64,000 bases of DNA from Bacilli bacterium (lineage in GTDB: Bacteria > Bacillota_I > Bacilli_A > RFN20 > CAG-826). The DNA is taken from NCBI GenBank assembly GCA_017468925.1, contig JAFUHI010000009.1, positions 462,162-526,161 on the forward strand, read 5' to 3'. A model generated the notes under the pieces. It was not told the DNA's origin, did not search any database, and saw nothing but the letters and a program-made list of their open reading frames with translations. Position numbers and translations under genes: made by a program. This document shows, piece by piece, positions 1 through 8,373 of this stretch (position 1 is the stretch's first letter; each line of letters begins with the position of its first letter).

Positions 1-611
1 CGCTATTCGTCAAACCATATTGGCCGATAGATTTCTTTAGGGAAAAGGTGGGTGTCTCTTCTTTTAACCTTGAGCCATCTTCTTTGATTTTGAATATCGC
101 CCAGAATAAAGATGTTGAGAAAATACGTGAAAGTCTATCTAGCAAATACCAAATGGAGAGATTTATAAATCCATCAGAGACGATTGAAAAATCAATCTCA
201 TCCACGATGAACTTTTTGAAGATTGCTTTGTTATTTGGTTCAATCGGATGTTTAGCGTTATCGCTTATTTTGCTTGTGGTCATCTCGCTTCTGACGATTT
301 TAGAAAGCGATAAAGAAGGAGAGGCTTTGTTTTTGATGGGATTTTCAAGAAAAGAGATAATGGATAGCTATTTTGCCTCGTCTTTTTCTTTGATTTCCAT
401 ATCCACATTGATATCGGTTATTTCAATGATAGCGGTGGAGTTTTTCGCCCATATGGAAATAGGCTCTTCCTTAGGGATGAATGGGACGTTCTCATTTTCA
501 TTAACGCCTCTATTGTGCATAATTAGCGCGGCTTTTGCGGGGTTAATTGTCACATCATTCGTTATTCATCAACTTGTTAGAAGACGTGATTTTGCAAGTA
601 AAGGAATATAA
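1..611 (+). CDS. FtsX-like ABC transporter permease, C-terminal part (cut by left edge)
   Basis: The reading frame is open from base 3 to the stop at 609-611, so the gene starts outside the window; a GTG at 48 is an internal codon, not a convincing start. About 200 residues are visible. Three strong hydrophobic segments (around 56-85, 105-130 and 145-170 counted from the GTG) flank a cytoplasmic stretch with the sequence ESDKEGEALFLMGFSRKEI. That segment matches the loop of FtsX/MacB-type permeases in which the protein contacts its ATPase. The final TM followed by a short basic tail is also typical. The substrate cannot be told from this fragment; lipoprotein release, peptide export or cell-division FtsEX are all possible. 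It lies upstream of ychF on the same strand but ychF seems to have its own promoter. Confidence 0.72.
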   Translation, partial: LFVKPYWPIDFFREKVGVSSFNLEPSSLILNIAQNKDVEKIRESLSSKYQMERFINPSETIEKSISSTMNFLKIALLFGSIGCLALSLILLVVISLLTILESDKEGEALFLMGFSRKEIMDSYFASSFSLISISTLISVISMIAVEFFAHMEIGSSLGMNGTFSFSLTPLLCIISAAFAGLIVTSFVIHQLVRRRDFASKGI

Positions 612-630
612 ACTATAATATTTCTTCCAA

Positions 631-647
631 TAGAGATATAATCTCTA
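631..647 (+). promoter_or_regulatory. ychF promoter -10 inside a perfect 17-bp inverted repeat
   Basis: TAGAGATATAATCTCTA is a perfect palindrome with 7-bp arms and a 3-base centre. It contains a consensus -10 hexamer TATAAT at 637-642. A second TATAAT lies at 614-619. The position over the -10 suggests an operator that could block polymerase; no regulator is identified here. The ychF start follows at 668 with a Shine-Dalgarno-like AGGAAAAAAGA. Confidence 0.5.
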
Positions 648-667
648 ATCGGGATAGGAAAAAAGAA

Positions 668-1783
668 ATGGCACTTAAAGCAGGAATTGTTGGATTACCA
701 AATGTAGGAAAATCAACGTTATTTAATGCGATAACAAATTCGCATGTTTTGGCGGAAAATTACCCATTCGCCACAATAAATCCAAACACAGGGGTGGTGG
801 TTGTCCCCGATGAAAGACTTGATTATCTATCTTCTATTTTTCATCCAGTTAAACAAATAAACGCCACATTCGAATTCTATGATATCGCAGGCTTGGTTAG
901 AGGTGCCTCTAAAGGAGAAGGCCTTGGTAATCAGTTTTTAGCCGCCATAAGAGAATGCGACGCTATAGTGGAAGTCGTCAGATGCTTTGAATCAAATGAT
1001 ATCCTTCATGTTGATAACACAGTCGACCCGGTTAGAGATATCGAGACAATCAACTTCGAACTCGCCATGGCGGATCTTGATTCAGTCAATAACCGCATTG
1101 GCAAGCAAGAGATTAAGGCCAGAGTCGCCAAAGATAAGGTAGCGGCTTATGAAATGCCTATATTATTAGCATTGAAAGAAGTTCTCCAAGAAGGCATCCC
1201 AGGACGTCTAGCCAAAGGCTTGAACGAAGAACAGAAAGCCTATGCTAGAAAGAATTTCTTCTTGCTCACCACCAAACCAATTCTATATGTCGCTAACGTC
1301 GCTGATTCTGATTATGCCGATCTCGATAATTGCAAATATTACCAGCAAGTCAAAGAAGTCGCGGAAAAAGAAGGAAGCCAATGCCTCCCAGTTTCCTGCG
1401 AGATAGAATATGAGATTTCTGAGCTTTCCAAAGAAGAAAGAAAAGAATTCCTAGAAACTCTGGGCCAAGAACAATCTGGATTGGAGAAATTGACCAAAGC
1501 CGCCTATAAATTGCTTAATCTATCATCATTCTTCACCGCAGGAAGCGATGAATGCAGGGCCTGGACCTTCAAAAACGGCATGACCGCTCCACAATGCGCC
1601 GGAATAATACACACCGACTTTGAAAAAGGGTTCATCAAAGCTGAGGTGTATGATTTTGAAGATATAAAGAAATACGGAAGCGAAGCCGCTATAAAAGAAG
1701 CGGGCAAACTAAGAAGTGAAGGAAAGGAATATTTGATGAAAGACGGGGATGTTGTCTTCTTCAAATTCAACGTGACAAAATGA
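668..1783 (+). CDS. ychF: Redox-regulated P-loop NTPase YchF/OLA1
   Basis: This 371-residue protein has the usual length of YchF. The P-loop GLPNVGKST is at residues 9-17 and the G3 motif DIAG at 72-75, followed by LVRGASKGEGLGNQFL, which is a YchF hallmark. The G4 position reads NVAD rather than NKxD, in keeping with the preference of this family for ATP over GTP. The C-terminal TGS domain (about residues 280-368) includes TFKNGMTAPQCAGIIHTDFEKGF. YchF binds ribosomes and is linked to stress responses in the cytosol. The start is chosen at the ATG preceded by AGGAAAAAAG. The stop overlaps the ispF start (ATGA), which suggests translational coupling. Confidence 0.96.
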   Translation: MALKAGIVGLPNVGKSTLFNAITNSHVLAENYPFATINPNTGVVVVPDERLDYLSSIFHPVKQINATFEFYDIAGLVRGASKGEGLGNQFLAAIRECDAIVEVVRCFESNDILHVDNTVDPVRDIETINFELAMADLDSVNNRIGKQEIKARVAKDKVAAYEMPILLALKEVLQEGIPGRLAKGLNEEQKAYARKNFFLLTTKPILYVANVADSDYADLDNCKYYQQVKEVAEKEGSQCLPVSCEIEYEISELSKEERKEFLETLGQEQSGLEKLTKAAYKLLNLSSFFTAGSDECRAWTFKNGMTAPQCAGIIHTDFEKGFIKAEVYDFEDIKKYGSEAAIKEAGKLRSEGKEYLMKDGDVVFFKFNVTK

Positions 1784-2256
1784 GAATCGGATACGGCGAA
1801 GACATACATAGAATAGTCAAAAAAGGTAGACCTTTGATTATTTGCGCCACTCCAATAAGCGAAGATATTCAAATTGACGCTCATAGTGATGGCGATTGCG
1901 CTCTCCATGCTTTATGCGATGCCTTGCTAGGCGCAATCGGAGAAAAAGACATTGGGTATTTCTTCAAAACAAGCGATTCCAAATGGGAAGGCGCACCTTC
2001 ATCTCTTATGGTGGAAGAAGTGAGAAAGATGGTCGATGAGAAAGGCTATAAGATTTCCAATGTAGACATCTCTATCATGCTAGAAAAACCACATTTATCG
2101 CCATTTAGAGAAAAGATGGTTGACAAAATCGCAAATTTGTTGATTATTGATAAGTCGCAAATTTCTATAAAATTTGGGACTAATGAGAAAATGGATGCAG
2201 TCGGGCAAGGGCTTGCTATCCGTTCTGTATCTGTAGTCTTGCTGGAGGAAAAATGA
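1780..2256 (+). CDS. ispF: 2-C-methyl-D-erythritol 2,4-cyclodiphosphate synthase
   Basis: IspF forms 2-C-methyl-D-erythritol 2,4-cyclodiphosphate with loss of CMP in the MEP route to isoprenoids. The 158-residue length is standard. Metal ligands are visible as D8 and H10 (GEDIH) and H43, and the family signature AHSDGD lies at 34-39. The C-terminal KFGTNEKMDAVGQGLAIRSVSVVLL matches the substrate-binding end of the family (usual form: TTTEGLGFTGRGEGIA), with some divergence. It overlaps ychF by 4 bases and argS by 4 bases (ATGA), so the three are probably one transcript. The IspD candidate at 35.7-36.4 kb would act earlier in the same pathway. Confidence 0.95.
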   Translation: MRIGYGEDIHRIVKKGRPLIICATPISEDIQIDAHSDGDCALHALCDALLGAIGEKDIGYFFKTSDSKWEGAPSSLMVEEVRKMVDEKGYKISNVDISIMLEKPHLSPFREKMVDKIANLLIIDKSQISIKFGTNEKMDAVGQGLAIRSVSVVLLEEK

Positions 2257-3884
2257 TGAGCAACGAAGAAATCATCATCAACGCGATTATCGAAGGGGCC
2301 TCATCCCTTGGTTTTTCTCTTGCCAAAGAAGAAATCACCATCGAAAGAAGCAAGGACTTAAAACATGGCGATTATGCAACAAACATCGCTTTGAAGAAAG
2401 CCAAAGCCTTTGGATTGCCTCCACAGGTTTTAGCAGGGAAAATCAAAGACTCTATATCCTCATCGTCCATCGACAAGATTGAAGTGGCGGGCCCAGGTTT
2501 CATCAATTTCTTTATGGCCGCCGCCTCATTAGGCTCAATCGTCACCAAAGTTTTGAAAGAAAAAGAGCATTTTGGCGATGGAACAAGCAAGAACAAGAAG
2601 ATCAACGTGGAATTCGTTTCCGCTAACCCAACCGGAGATTTGCATTTAGGCCACACAAGAGGCGCGGCAATCGGAGACTCGGTCGCTAATCTTTTGAAAA
2701 AGGCTGGATATGATGTAACCAAAGAATATTACGTCAATGACTGCGGTAACCAAGTCGAGCATCTAGGTGCTTCTTTAAGGGCGCGTTATCACGAACTATT
2801 CGGTGAGCCTCTTGTTTTGGGCGCAGACGACTACCATGGCGAAGATTTAATTAAGATTGCCAAGGAAATCAAGGAAAAATATGGCGATAAGTATCTAAAA
2901 GACGATCAAGAAAGCCACGATTTCTTTATCCGTTACGGAATTGATAAGGAACTCTCCAAAATCAAAAAAGATATGGCGGATTTCCGTGTCAATTTCGATA
3001 AATATTCCTATGAATCCGATATTAGGAAAGGCAACACAATTGAAAGAACCATATCCGAACTAAAAGAAAAAGGATATGTCTATGTCCAAGATGGAGCGAC
3101 TTATCTAAAAACAACAGCTTTCCTCGATGACAAAGATAGACCCATCATCAAAGCAGATGGGAAATATACGTATTTCATGCCGGATATCTGCTATCACTAT
3201 GAGAAGATGTCTAGAGGCTTTGATACCCTTATCGACATGCTTGGGGCAGACCATCATGGATATATAAACAGAATGAAATCCGCTTTGGCTATGAAAGGAT
3301 ATTCCCCAGATTCCCTTGAAATAGAGATCTATCAAATGGTCAGGGTTTATAAAGACGGAGTCGAAGTGAAGATGAGCAAGCGTACTGGCAAAGGCATCAC
3401 TCATCGTGAATTGGTCGAAGATGTAGGAGTGGATGCAGTCCGTTATTTCTTCGCCGAAAGAGCGGGTGGAAGCCATTTGGATTTCAATTACGATTTGGCG
3501 ACTTCCAAATCAAAAGACAACCCGGTTTATTACGCTCAATACGCCCACGCCAGATGTGTTTCACTTTTGCAAATGGGCGGCGATATTCCTCTAATTGAGG
3601 AACCAATTATGCTAAAAAATGAAAAAGAAACTGAAATTTTAAAGCAAATTGCCGATTTTGCTAGTATGATAGAAAACGCAGCGGAAAATCGCGCCCCTTC
3701 CAAAGTCGCTGGTTATATCCAGAAACTTGCCCAAGGGGTTCACGAATATTACGCTGACACGAAAATAATCGACCGCACCAATATAAGGTTAAGCGGTGAA
3801 AGGCTTGCTTTGATGAAAGCAGCCATGATTGTGTTGGAAAATGCTCTCTCCATCCTTGGGGTAAGCGCTCCAGATAAAATGTAA
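2253..3884 (+). CDS. argS: Arginyl-tRNA synthetase
   Basis: This is a class I aminoacyl-tRNA synthetase that charges tRNA-Arg in the cytosol. The N-terminal additive domain is followed by the HIGH-type motif HLGH at 131-134 within NPTGDLHLGHTRGAA. The KMSKR motif is at about residue 375. The C-terminal DALR anticodon-binding domain begins near YYAQYAHARC. The 543-residue length is normal. The start codon overlaps the ispF stop; a second ATG directly follows, so the first Met may be skipped. Transcription probably continues into rpoE, 13 bases downstream. Confidence 0.97.
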   Translation: MMSNEEIIINAIIEGASSLGFSLAKEEITIERSKDLKHGDYATNIALKKAKAFGLPPQVLAGKIKDSISSSSIDKIEVAGPGFINFFMAAASLGSIVTKVLKEKEHFGDGTSKNKKINVEFVSANPTGDLHLGHTRGAAIGDSVANLLKKAGYDVTKEYYVNDCGNQVEHLGASLRARYHELFGEPLVLGADDYHGEDLIKIAKEIKEKYGDKYLKDDQESHDFFIRYGIDKELSKIKKDMADFRVNFDKYSYESDIRKGNTIERTISELKEKGYVYVQDGATYLKTTAFLDDKDRPIIKADGKYTYFMPDICYHYEKMSRGFDTLIDMLGADHHGYINRMKSALAMKGYSPDSLEIEIYQMVRVYKDGVEVKMSKRTGKGITHRELVEDVGVDAVRYFFAERAGGSHLDFNYDLATSKSKDNPVYYAQYAHARCVSLLQMGGDIPLIEEPIMLKNEKETEILKQIADFASMIENAAENRAPSKVAGYIQKLAQGVHEYYADTKIIDRTNIRLSGERLALMKAAMIVLENALSILGVSAPDKM

Positions 3885-3897
3885 GTGAGGTACAGAC

Positions 3898-4314
3898 ATG
3901 AAAAACGACAAAAGCATGAGAGATGTAGCCTATGAGCTCATCAAAGCAAACAAAAATGAACCAATCCCATTCCCAAAGCTTTTTGATAAAGTAGCAGAAG
4001 AATTGGAGATGAGCCCAGAAGAAAAAGAAGACCGCATCAGCGACTTCTATACCGACTTGACAATGGATGGACGCTTTGTCACATTTGACGGCGAATCATG
4101 GGATTTGCGCGAGAATCACCTCTCTGACACCGTCACCTTCAGACCACTTGAGACCGAAGAAGAAACGGAAGAGGACGAGGAAGATAAAGAGGAAGCCAAG
4201 GAATTCGAATCCAAGATCAATGGCGGTTCCTCGGACGATGAAGTCCAGCCAGAGGATGGCGATGAGGAATCGGACGAGAAATTCTCCGCTCACGACCTCG
4301 GGGTCAATATCTAA
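3898..4314 (+). CDS. rpoE: DNA-directed RNA polymerase delta subunit
   Basis: The delta subunit is specific to Firmicutes. It promotes recycling of RNA polymerase and sensitivity to initiating-NTP levels. The N-terminal 85 residues form a HARE-HTH domain (MRDVAYELIKANKNEPIPF, FYTDLTMDGRFV). The C-terminal 50 residues are an almost purely acidic tail of E and D, as expected. The 138-residue length is slightly short for the family. The gene follows argS with a GTGAGG ribosome-binding site and is closed by an intrinsic terminator at 4322-4350. It is one of the better taxonomic markers in the window. Confidence 0.93.
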   Translation: MKNDKSMRDVAYELIKANKNEPIPFPKLFDKVAEELEMSPEEKEDRISDFYTDLTMDGRFVTFDGESWDLRENHLSDTVTFRPLETEEETEEDEEDKEEAKEFESKINGGSSDDEVQPEDGDEESDEKFSAHDLGVNI

Positions 4315-4321
4315 TTTTAAT

Positions 4322-4350
4322 AAGGCTATGAAGTTTTCATGGCCTTTTTA
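4322..4350 (+). terminator. Intrinsic terminator after rpoE
   Basis: AAGGCTATGAA pairs with TTCATGGCCTT (one G-T wobble) and runs into a T tract. It lies 8 bases after the rpoE stop and ends the ychF-ispF-argS-rpoE unit. Confidence 0.85.
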
Positions 4351-4358
4351 TATCGTTT

Positions 4359-5138
4359 ATGTGGGAAAAAGAATTAGAAATAGCGATTGAAGCGGCTTTA
4401 GAAGCAGAGAAGTGGATAATGGAAGTCTATTCCACTGATTTTGAAGTGGAAATCAAAAGCGATGACTCCCCAGTCACCAAAGCCGATAAAGGCGCGGACA
4501 AAATAATTGTCAAATACATAAAAGAAAGATTCCCTAATCATGCTTTCTTGACTGAAGAGAGCAAAGATAACAAATCGAGGCTTAATAACGATTTCGTTTG
4601 GATTGTCGACCCAGTCGATGGGACGACCGATTTTGTCTCAAAGAATGGGGAATTCACCACCAATATAGCTTTATGCTATAAACATGAGATAGTCGTGGGT
4701 GTTATAAACGCCCCGGCGCAAAATAAGATCTATTACGCTTCCAAAGGGAATGGAGCTTATCTCAAGGAAAAAGGCAAAGAGCCAAAAAGAATACACGTAA
4801 GCGACAAGGTAGATAATCTTACGGTTCTAAATTCAAGGAGCCACTTAACTGAGCAAGATAAATCTTGCGTTGAAAGGCATAAGGAGAAGATAGCGAATAT
4901 AATCCCGATGGGCGCTGCGTTAAAATTCGGCGCCATCGCTGAGGGTAAGGCGGAAATATCCTTCCGTTTCTCAGGCGGAACTAAAGAATGGGATACAGCT
5001 TCGGGCACCATAATATTAAAAGAAGCCGGTGGCAATATCTTGACTCCCAAAAGAGAAGAGATGACATATAACCGTGACGATGTCTATAATCGAGACGGAT
5101 ATGTGCTGTTCAATAGAATAGAGAACTTCATGATATGA
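4359..5138 (+). CDS. Inositol monophosphatase-family phosphatase, CysQ-like
   Basis: The 259-residue protein belongs to the Mg-dependent, Li-sensitive FIG superfamily. Visible metal-site motifs are EES at about 66-68, DPVDGTTDF at 84-92 and EWDTASG at about 210, which agree best with 3'(2'),5'-bisphosphate nucleotidase (CysQ). It would then recycle PAP from sulfur or acyl-carrier metabolism, but inositol-phosphate or fructose-bisphosphate activity cannot be excluded from sequence. The ATG lies only 9 bases after the rpoE terminator. No Shine-Dalgarno is visible, and a TTATAT five bases before the ATG may be a -10 of a leaderless transcript. A bidirectional terminator follows directly. Confidence 0.87.
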   Translation: MWEKELEIAIEAALEAEKWIMEVYSTDFEVEIKSDDSPVTKADKGADKIIVKYIKERFPNHAFLTEESKDNKSRLNNDFVWIVDPVDGTTDFVSKNGEFTTNIALCYKHEIVVGVINAPAQNKIYYASKGNGAYLKEKGKEPKRIHVSDKVDNLTVLNSRSHLTEQDKSCVERHKEKIANIIPMGAALKFGAIAEGKAEISFRFSGGTKEWDTASGTIILKEAGGNILTPKREEMTYNRDDVYNRDGYVLFNRIENFMI

Positions 5139-5139
5139 A

Positions 5140-5169
5140 AACGAGGACCTCGATTGGCCCTCGTTTTTC
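5140..5169. terminator. Bidirectional intrinsic terminator between convergent genes
   Basis: AACGAGG (5140-5146) pairs with CCTCGTT (5159-5165), with an A run on one side and a T run on the other. It can serve both the CysQ-like gene (+) and the Nfu gene (-). Confidence 0.8.
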
Positions 5170-5465
5170 TATTTGTTTTCGTTTGCCTGTTTTTTCTTAT
5201 CGATATAAGCTTGGAGAATATCGGGCGGGAAGTCGTGTGCCTCGACTCTAATAACGCCTGGCACTTCCTCCATAAGTATAATCTCAACGCCTGTAGAGAT
5301 ATCATCATCGGCGTACATGCAGCCTTGGCAGGCTCCGACCATGCTGACGTAGACAACCCCATCTCGATAACCGACAAGGTCGATATCTCCGCCCTCTCTT
5401 CTTAAGAATGGTCTTATCTTATCCAAGACTTTTTCTATTTGCTGAATCAATGCTTCATCTTCCAT
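5169..5465 (-). CDS. NifU-like iron-sulfur scaffold protein (Nfu domain)
   Basis: A single Nfu domain of 98 residues carries the FeS-binding CxxC as C46 and C49 (GACQGC). Such proteins carry and deliver Fe-S clusters in the cytosol. The reading frame extends upstream to a TTG at 5504 and an ATG at 5474, but a good promoter sits inside that extension: -35 TTGCTA (5499-5504), 17-base spacer, -10 TAGAAT (5476-5481). Transcription should then begin near 5469, so the ATG at 5465, with an almost absent leader, is preferred. Annotation pipelines may choose 5474 or 5504. It is convergent with the CysQ-like gene and divergent from the small gene at 5528. Confidence 0.88.
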   Translation of the reverse strand: MEDEALIQQIEKVLDKIRPFLRREGGDIDLVGYRDGVVYVSMVGACQGCMYADDDISTGVEIILMEEVPGVIRVEAHDFPPDILQAYIDKKKQANENK

Positions 5466-5475
5466 AGCGGTCATT

Positions 5476-5521
5476 ATTCTAGTTACATTTTTGCTATTTA
5501 GCAAGAAATGTGATTTATTAT
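5476..5521. promoter_or_regulatory. Overlapping divergent promoters around a palindromic -35
   Basis: TTGCTATTTAGCAA (5491-5504) is a perfect inverted repeat. Read on the minus strand TTGCTA is followed after 17 bases by TAGAAT (Nfu promoter). Read on the plus strand TTGCTA (5491-5496) is followed after 19 bases by TATTAT (5516-5521), which lies six bases before the ATG at 5528. The two promoters would compete for the same DNA. Confidence 0.55.
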
Positions 5522-5527
5522 TTGTTT

Positions 5528-5902
5528 ATGGAAGAAAAAGAGATAAAAACATCACACAAAAGGCTCCTAGCCCTTATTTCGATACTAAACGAAAGAAATA
5601 TCGTCGTGAGCCTAGAGGGTTTAGCGAAGATCGCTCACGGGGAAGAAGATGAAGAGACATCTCCTATAAAAGATGAATTCTTTTTCTCTATCTGCCCCTC
5701 CGTATCGAAAAAGAAAATCAAAAGCCGCATCAATTATCTTTATAGATATGGTTATCTATCCCTTAAATACGATGAGAGATTGGAGGACTATGCTTATTAT
5801 TTAAGCAAAAAAGGCAAAATAAACGCAGATATCTCTCTAATCAAGAAAAAAACAATTGAAAAACGACAAAAGAAAACCATTATTATCGAGGAGGAAAAAT
5901 AA
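5528..5902 (+). CDS. Small basic protein with winged-helix-like C-terminal half, function unknown
   Basis: The protein has 124 residues if it starts at the ATG at 5528; an in-frame GTG at 5510 is less likely because a -10 TATTAT lies six bases before the ATG. I do not recognise a family. The first 30 residues look helical (SHKRLLALISILNERNI). The section YLYRYGYLSLKYDERLEDYAYYLSKKGK looks like the recognition helix and wing of a winged-helix domain, which would allow DNA or RNA binding. The tail is highly basic and then acidic. It is followed after 5 bases by the peptidase gene and may form one transcript with it. Confidence 0.6.
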   Translation: MEEKEIKTSHKRLLALISILNERNIVVSLEGLAKIAHGEEDEETSPIKDEFFFSICPSVSKKKIKSRINYLYRYGYLSLKYDERLEDYAYYLSKKGKINADISLIKKKTIEKRQKKTIIIEEEK

Positions 5903-5907
5903 TAATT

Positions 5908-7623
5908 ATGGCAAAAAAAGAAATGAGTCCGTTTGAGACGTGGAAGTTCGTTGTCCCAAACATTAAGAAAATAATCGAGAACATTAAGAAACTAACTGAG
6001 GAATTCAAAGCCGCCTCAAGCGAGCAAGAGGCTTTGAAAGTCTTCAAGAAATTCGGCAGATACACTGACAAAGTTGGAGAGGAAATAACTCTTGTCCAGG
6101 TTCTTTATTCCATCGACACCACAAATAAGAAATATGAGAAGGCGATGAATACTTTGAATGAGGGTCTTCCCTATGTTAGCAATGAGCAGGTGGAATTCAC
6201 CAAAGCGGTGCTCTCTTCCCCATTCCGCCAATATTTGGAGAAGAAGTTGGGGACATTCTTATTCACAATGTATGAATATTCTTTGAAAGCCTTTGATCCG
6301 TGCATCTTGGAAGAGCTCATCGAAGAGAATAATCTCACGATGCAATATGACGCTTTAGTGGCTTCGGCCCAAATCCCCTTTAGAGGTGAAATCTATAACT
6401 TAACCCAGATGGGCAAATTCTTAATGGATTCCGACCGCAACACAAGAAAAGAAGCCGCAGATGCCTATTATGGATATCTCTCTTCAATTGAAGACCAAAT
6501 CGAGGATATCTTTGACAAATTGGTCAAGAATAGAGATAGGCAGGCTAAGAAACTTGGATACAAAGACTATGTTGAGTTAGGCTATATCAAGATGAGCCGT
6601 TTTGACTACGATAGAGAAGATGTAGCCAAATACCGCGAGGCGATTAGAGAGAATCTCACCCCGTTAGCGAACAAACTCATGAACGACCAATTCAAGAGGA
6701 CCAAAATCAAAGACCCTCACGTCTATGATTTGGGATATGAATTTATCACCGGCAATCCTCTTCCATTAGGGACGACTGAAGAAAAAGTCGAGAAGGCTAA
6801 AAAAATGTATGACGAATTGTCTCCAGATACCTCATATTTCTTTAGATTCATGTCGGATAACCATCTCCTTGATTTGGAAGCGAAACCAGGCAAGCAGCCA
6901 GGTGGCTATATGACATATTTCCCAGTCCACGGCTGCCCATTCATTTTCTCGAATTTCAACGGCACCAGCGGGGATATTGATGTATTGACCCATGAATTTG
7001 GTCATTCTTTCCAAGCCTATGTTGCTAGAAACATCAAGATAGCGGAATACCGTTCGCCAACGATGGAAAGCTGCGAGATCGATTCAATGTCGATGGAATT
7101 CTTCGCCGAGCCATGGATGGAACTATTCTTCGATGAGCCGGATAAATATCGTTATTCCCATTTAGCGGATTCAATCTGCTTCCTCCCATATGGAGTCACC
7201 GTGGATGAATTCCAGCATTTCGTCTATGAACATCCAGAGGCTACACCTGCAGAAAGGGATGCATTCTGGCATTCTCTAGAAGAGAAATACACCCCATGGA
7301 AAACCAAAGCCTATAAAGGCACCCCGTATATGGAAAAAGGCCATAGATGGCTTACCCAAGGGCATATATTCTCCAGCCCATTCTATTACATCGATTACAC
7401 ATTAGCCCAAATCATGGCCTTCCAATTCCTCGAAGCCAATCTAAAAGACCATACGAAAGCCTGGAAGAAGTACATGAAATTATGCGCGATGGGCGGGAAA
7501 TACCCATTCAGGACTTTGGTTAAGAAAGACGGGATGAAAGACCCATTCGAGCCAGGAGTGCTCAAGAAGACGATAAAACCACTTGTTAAGATATTAAAGT
7601 CTTACGATATTTCGAAATATTAA
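5908..7623 (+). CDS. M3-family oligoendopeptidase (PepF/M3 type)
   Basis: A 571-residue zinc metallopeptidase of family M3 without signal peptide, so it acts on peptides in the cytosol. The zinc motif HEFGH is at about 361-365. The downstream helix MESCEIDSMSMEFFAEP supplies the third ligand Glu and is typical of the TIGR02289 group of oligoendopeptidases. The Shine-Dalgarno GAGGAGG lies 13 bases before the ATG at the end of the preceding gene, a rather long spacing. Expected role: breakdown of imported or intracellular oligopeptides. Confidence 0.94.
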   Translation: MAKKEMSPFETWKFVVPNIKKIIENIKKLTEEFKAASSEQEALKVFKKFGRYTDKVGEEITLVQVLYSIDTTNKKYEKAMNTLNEGLPYVSNEQVEFTKAVLSSPFRQYLEKKLGTFLFTMYEYSLKAFDPCILEELIEENNLTMQYDALVASAQIPFRGEIYNLTQMGKFLMDSDRNTRKEAADAYYGYLSSIEDQIEDIFDKLVKNRDRQAKKLGYKDYVELGYIKMSRFDYDREDVAKYREAIRENLTPLANKLMNDQFKRTKIKDPHVYDLGYEFITGNPLPLGTTEEKVEKAKKMYDELSPDTSYFFRFMSDNHLLDLEAKPGKQPGGYMTYFPVHGCPFIFSNFNGTSGDIDVLTHEFGHSFQAYVARNIKIAEYRSPTMESCEIDSMSMEFFAEPWMELFFDEPDKYRYSHLADSICFLPYGVTVDEFQHFVYEHPEATPAERDAFWHSLEEKYTPWKTKAYKGTPYMEKGHRWLTQGHIFSSPFYYIDYTLAQIMAFQFLEANLKDHTKAWKKYMKLCAMGGKYPFRTLVKKDGMKDPFEPGVLKKTIKPLVKILKSYDISKY

Positions 7624-7660
7624 AAGTGGTCACCAAAAATAGCCGATTAAGTTTTGTTAA

Positions 7661-8230
7661 TTATTTTAAGTTCATTGTGAAGGTGTAAGTTGTGGTCAAA
7701 AAGTCCACTGTATTGATCAATTTGAGATATCCTTCCACTAAGATGCCATATTGGTCGTATTTGTATTCGCCTTCAATCGTGTAGTCATTGTCTTTGTCTT
7801 TTGTTTCGTATATGAGCCTATATGTTTTGGTGCTCGCACGATATTTATAGGCCCCGGTGGTTTTGCTTGTTTTGATGGATTGCAATTGGGTAATGAGATA
7901 ACCAGTATTTAATATTTTCAATTCCAAAGAATTGACCGGGTCATCGGTGACCCAGGCTTTGTTTTCGAAGGTGTAATTTGTTTCTTCTTCTTCGGCTTCA
8001 GAGTTCCCTTTCTGGACAGTCAGATTCAAAGTCCCCACGGTATATGGTGGATCTTGGAGATTTCTCTCCGCGACCATCGTGGCAAAATTATTGTATGTAT
8101 ATGATTTCTCTGGATCGACAACGTTGCTCACTATCTCATCGGCTTTACTGCCGGCTTGCTCGAAGAAAGAGCAGCCGCTTAAAGATAGAAGCGATATAAG
8201 CGAAATGAATGTGATTACTGTTTTTTTCAT
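7661..8230 (-). CDS. Putative lipoprotein, function unknown
   Basis: A 189-residue protein with a lipoprotein signal peptide (MKKTVITFISLISLLSLSGC, lipobox LSGC, Cys at 20). The mature part is mostly beta-prone with Tyr- and Thr-rich repeats in the C-terminal half (TYRLIYETKDKDNDYTIEGEYKYDQYG), which suggests an antiparallel beta sheet or barrel-like domain at the outer face of the membrane. No family is recognised. GCGAGGAAT before the ATG is a clear ribosome-binding site. It is convergent with the M3 peptidase gene and divergent from the AraC gene. Confidence 0.75.
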   Translation of the reverse strand: MKKTVITFISLISLLSLSGCSFFEQAGSKADEIVSNVVDPEKSYTYNNFATMVAERNLQDPPYTVGTLNLTVQKGNSEAEEEETNYTFENKAWVTDDPVNSLELKILNTGYLITQLQSIKTSKTTGAYKYRASTKTYRLIYETKDKDNDYTIEGEYKYDQYGILVEGYLKLINTVDFLTTTYTFTMNLK

Positions 8231-8358
8231 AATTATTCCTCGCTTTCATTTTGATATTCCCTCATTATTTTGTGAACGTTTTGCATTGATAATGGCGATA
8301 TTGATGTCATAAAATTGAAAAAATAACCAGTAGAGTCTATGTCAAAATATTGAAATAT

Positions 8359-8373
8359 TATAATAAAGCCATG
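8359..8373 (+). promoter_or_regulatory. -10 element six bases before the ATG of the AraC gene
   Basis: A consensus TATAAT at 8359-8364 is followed by AAAGCC and then the ATG at 8371. No Shine-Dalgarno is present. This decides the start against an in-frame TTG at 8350, which lies upstream of the -10, and suggests a leaderless mRNA. Confidence 0.6.

Noticed and set aside
1504-1908. 134-codon open frame on the minus strand across the ychF/ispF junction
   Set aside because: It is antisense to two clear genes, has no ribosome-binding site and encodes no recognisable domain.
2254-2256. Mollicutes-type genetic code (TGA read as Trp)
   Set aside because: TGA ends ispF and several other genes at the proper family length, and conserved Trp positions are coded by TGG, so the standard bacterial code applies.
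4067-4390. 107-codon frame rich in Lys and Arg overlapping rpoE
   Set aside because: It is the shifted reading of the acidic GAA/GAC-rich tail of the delta subunit, which gives an artificial basic protein.
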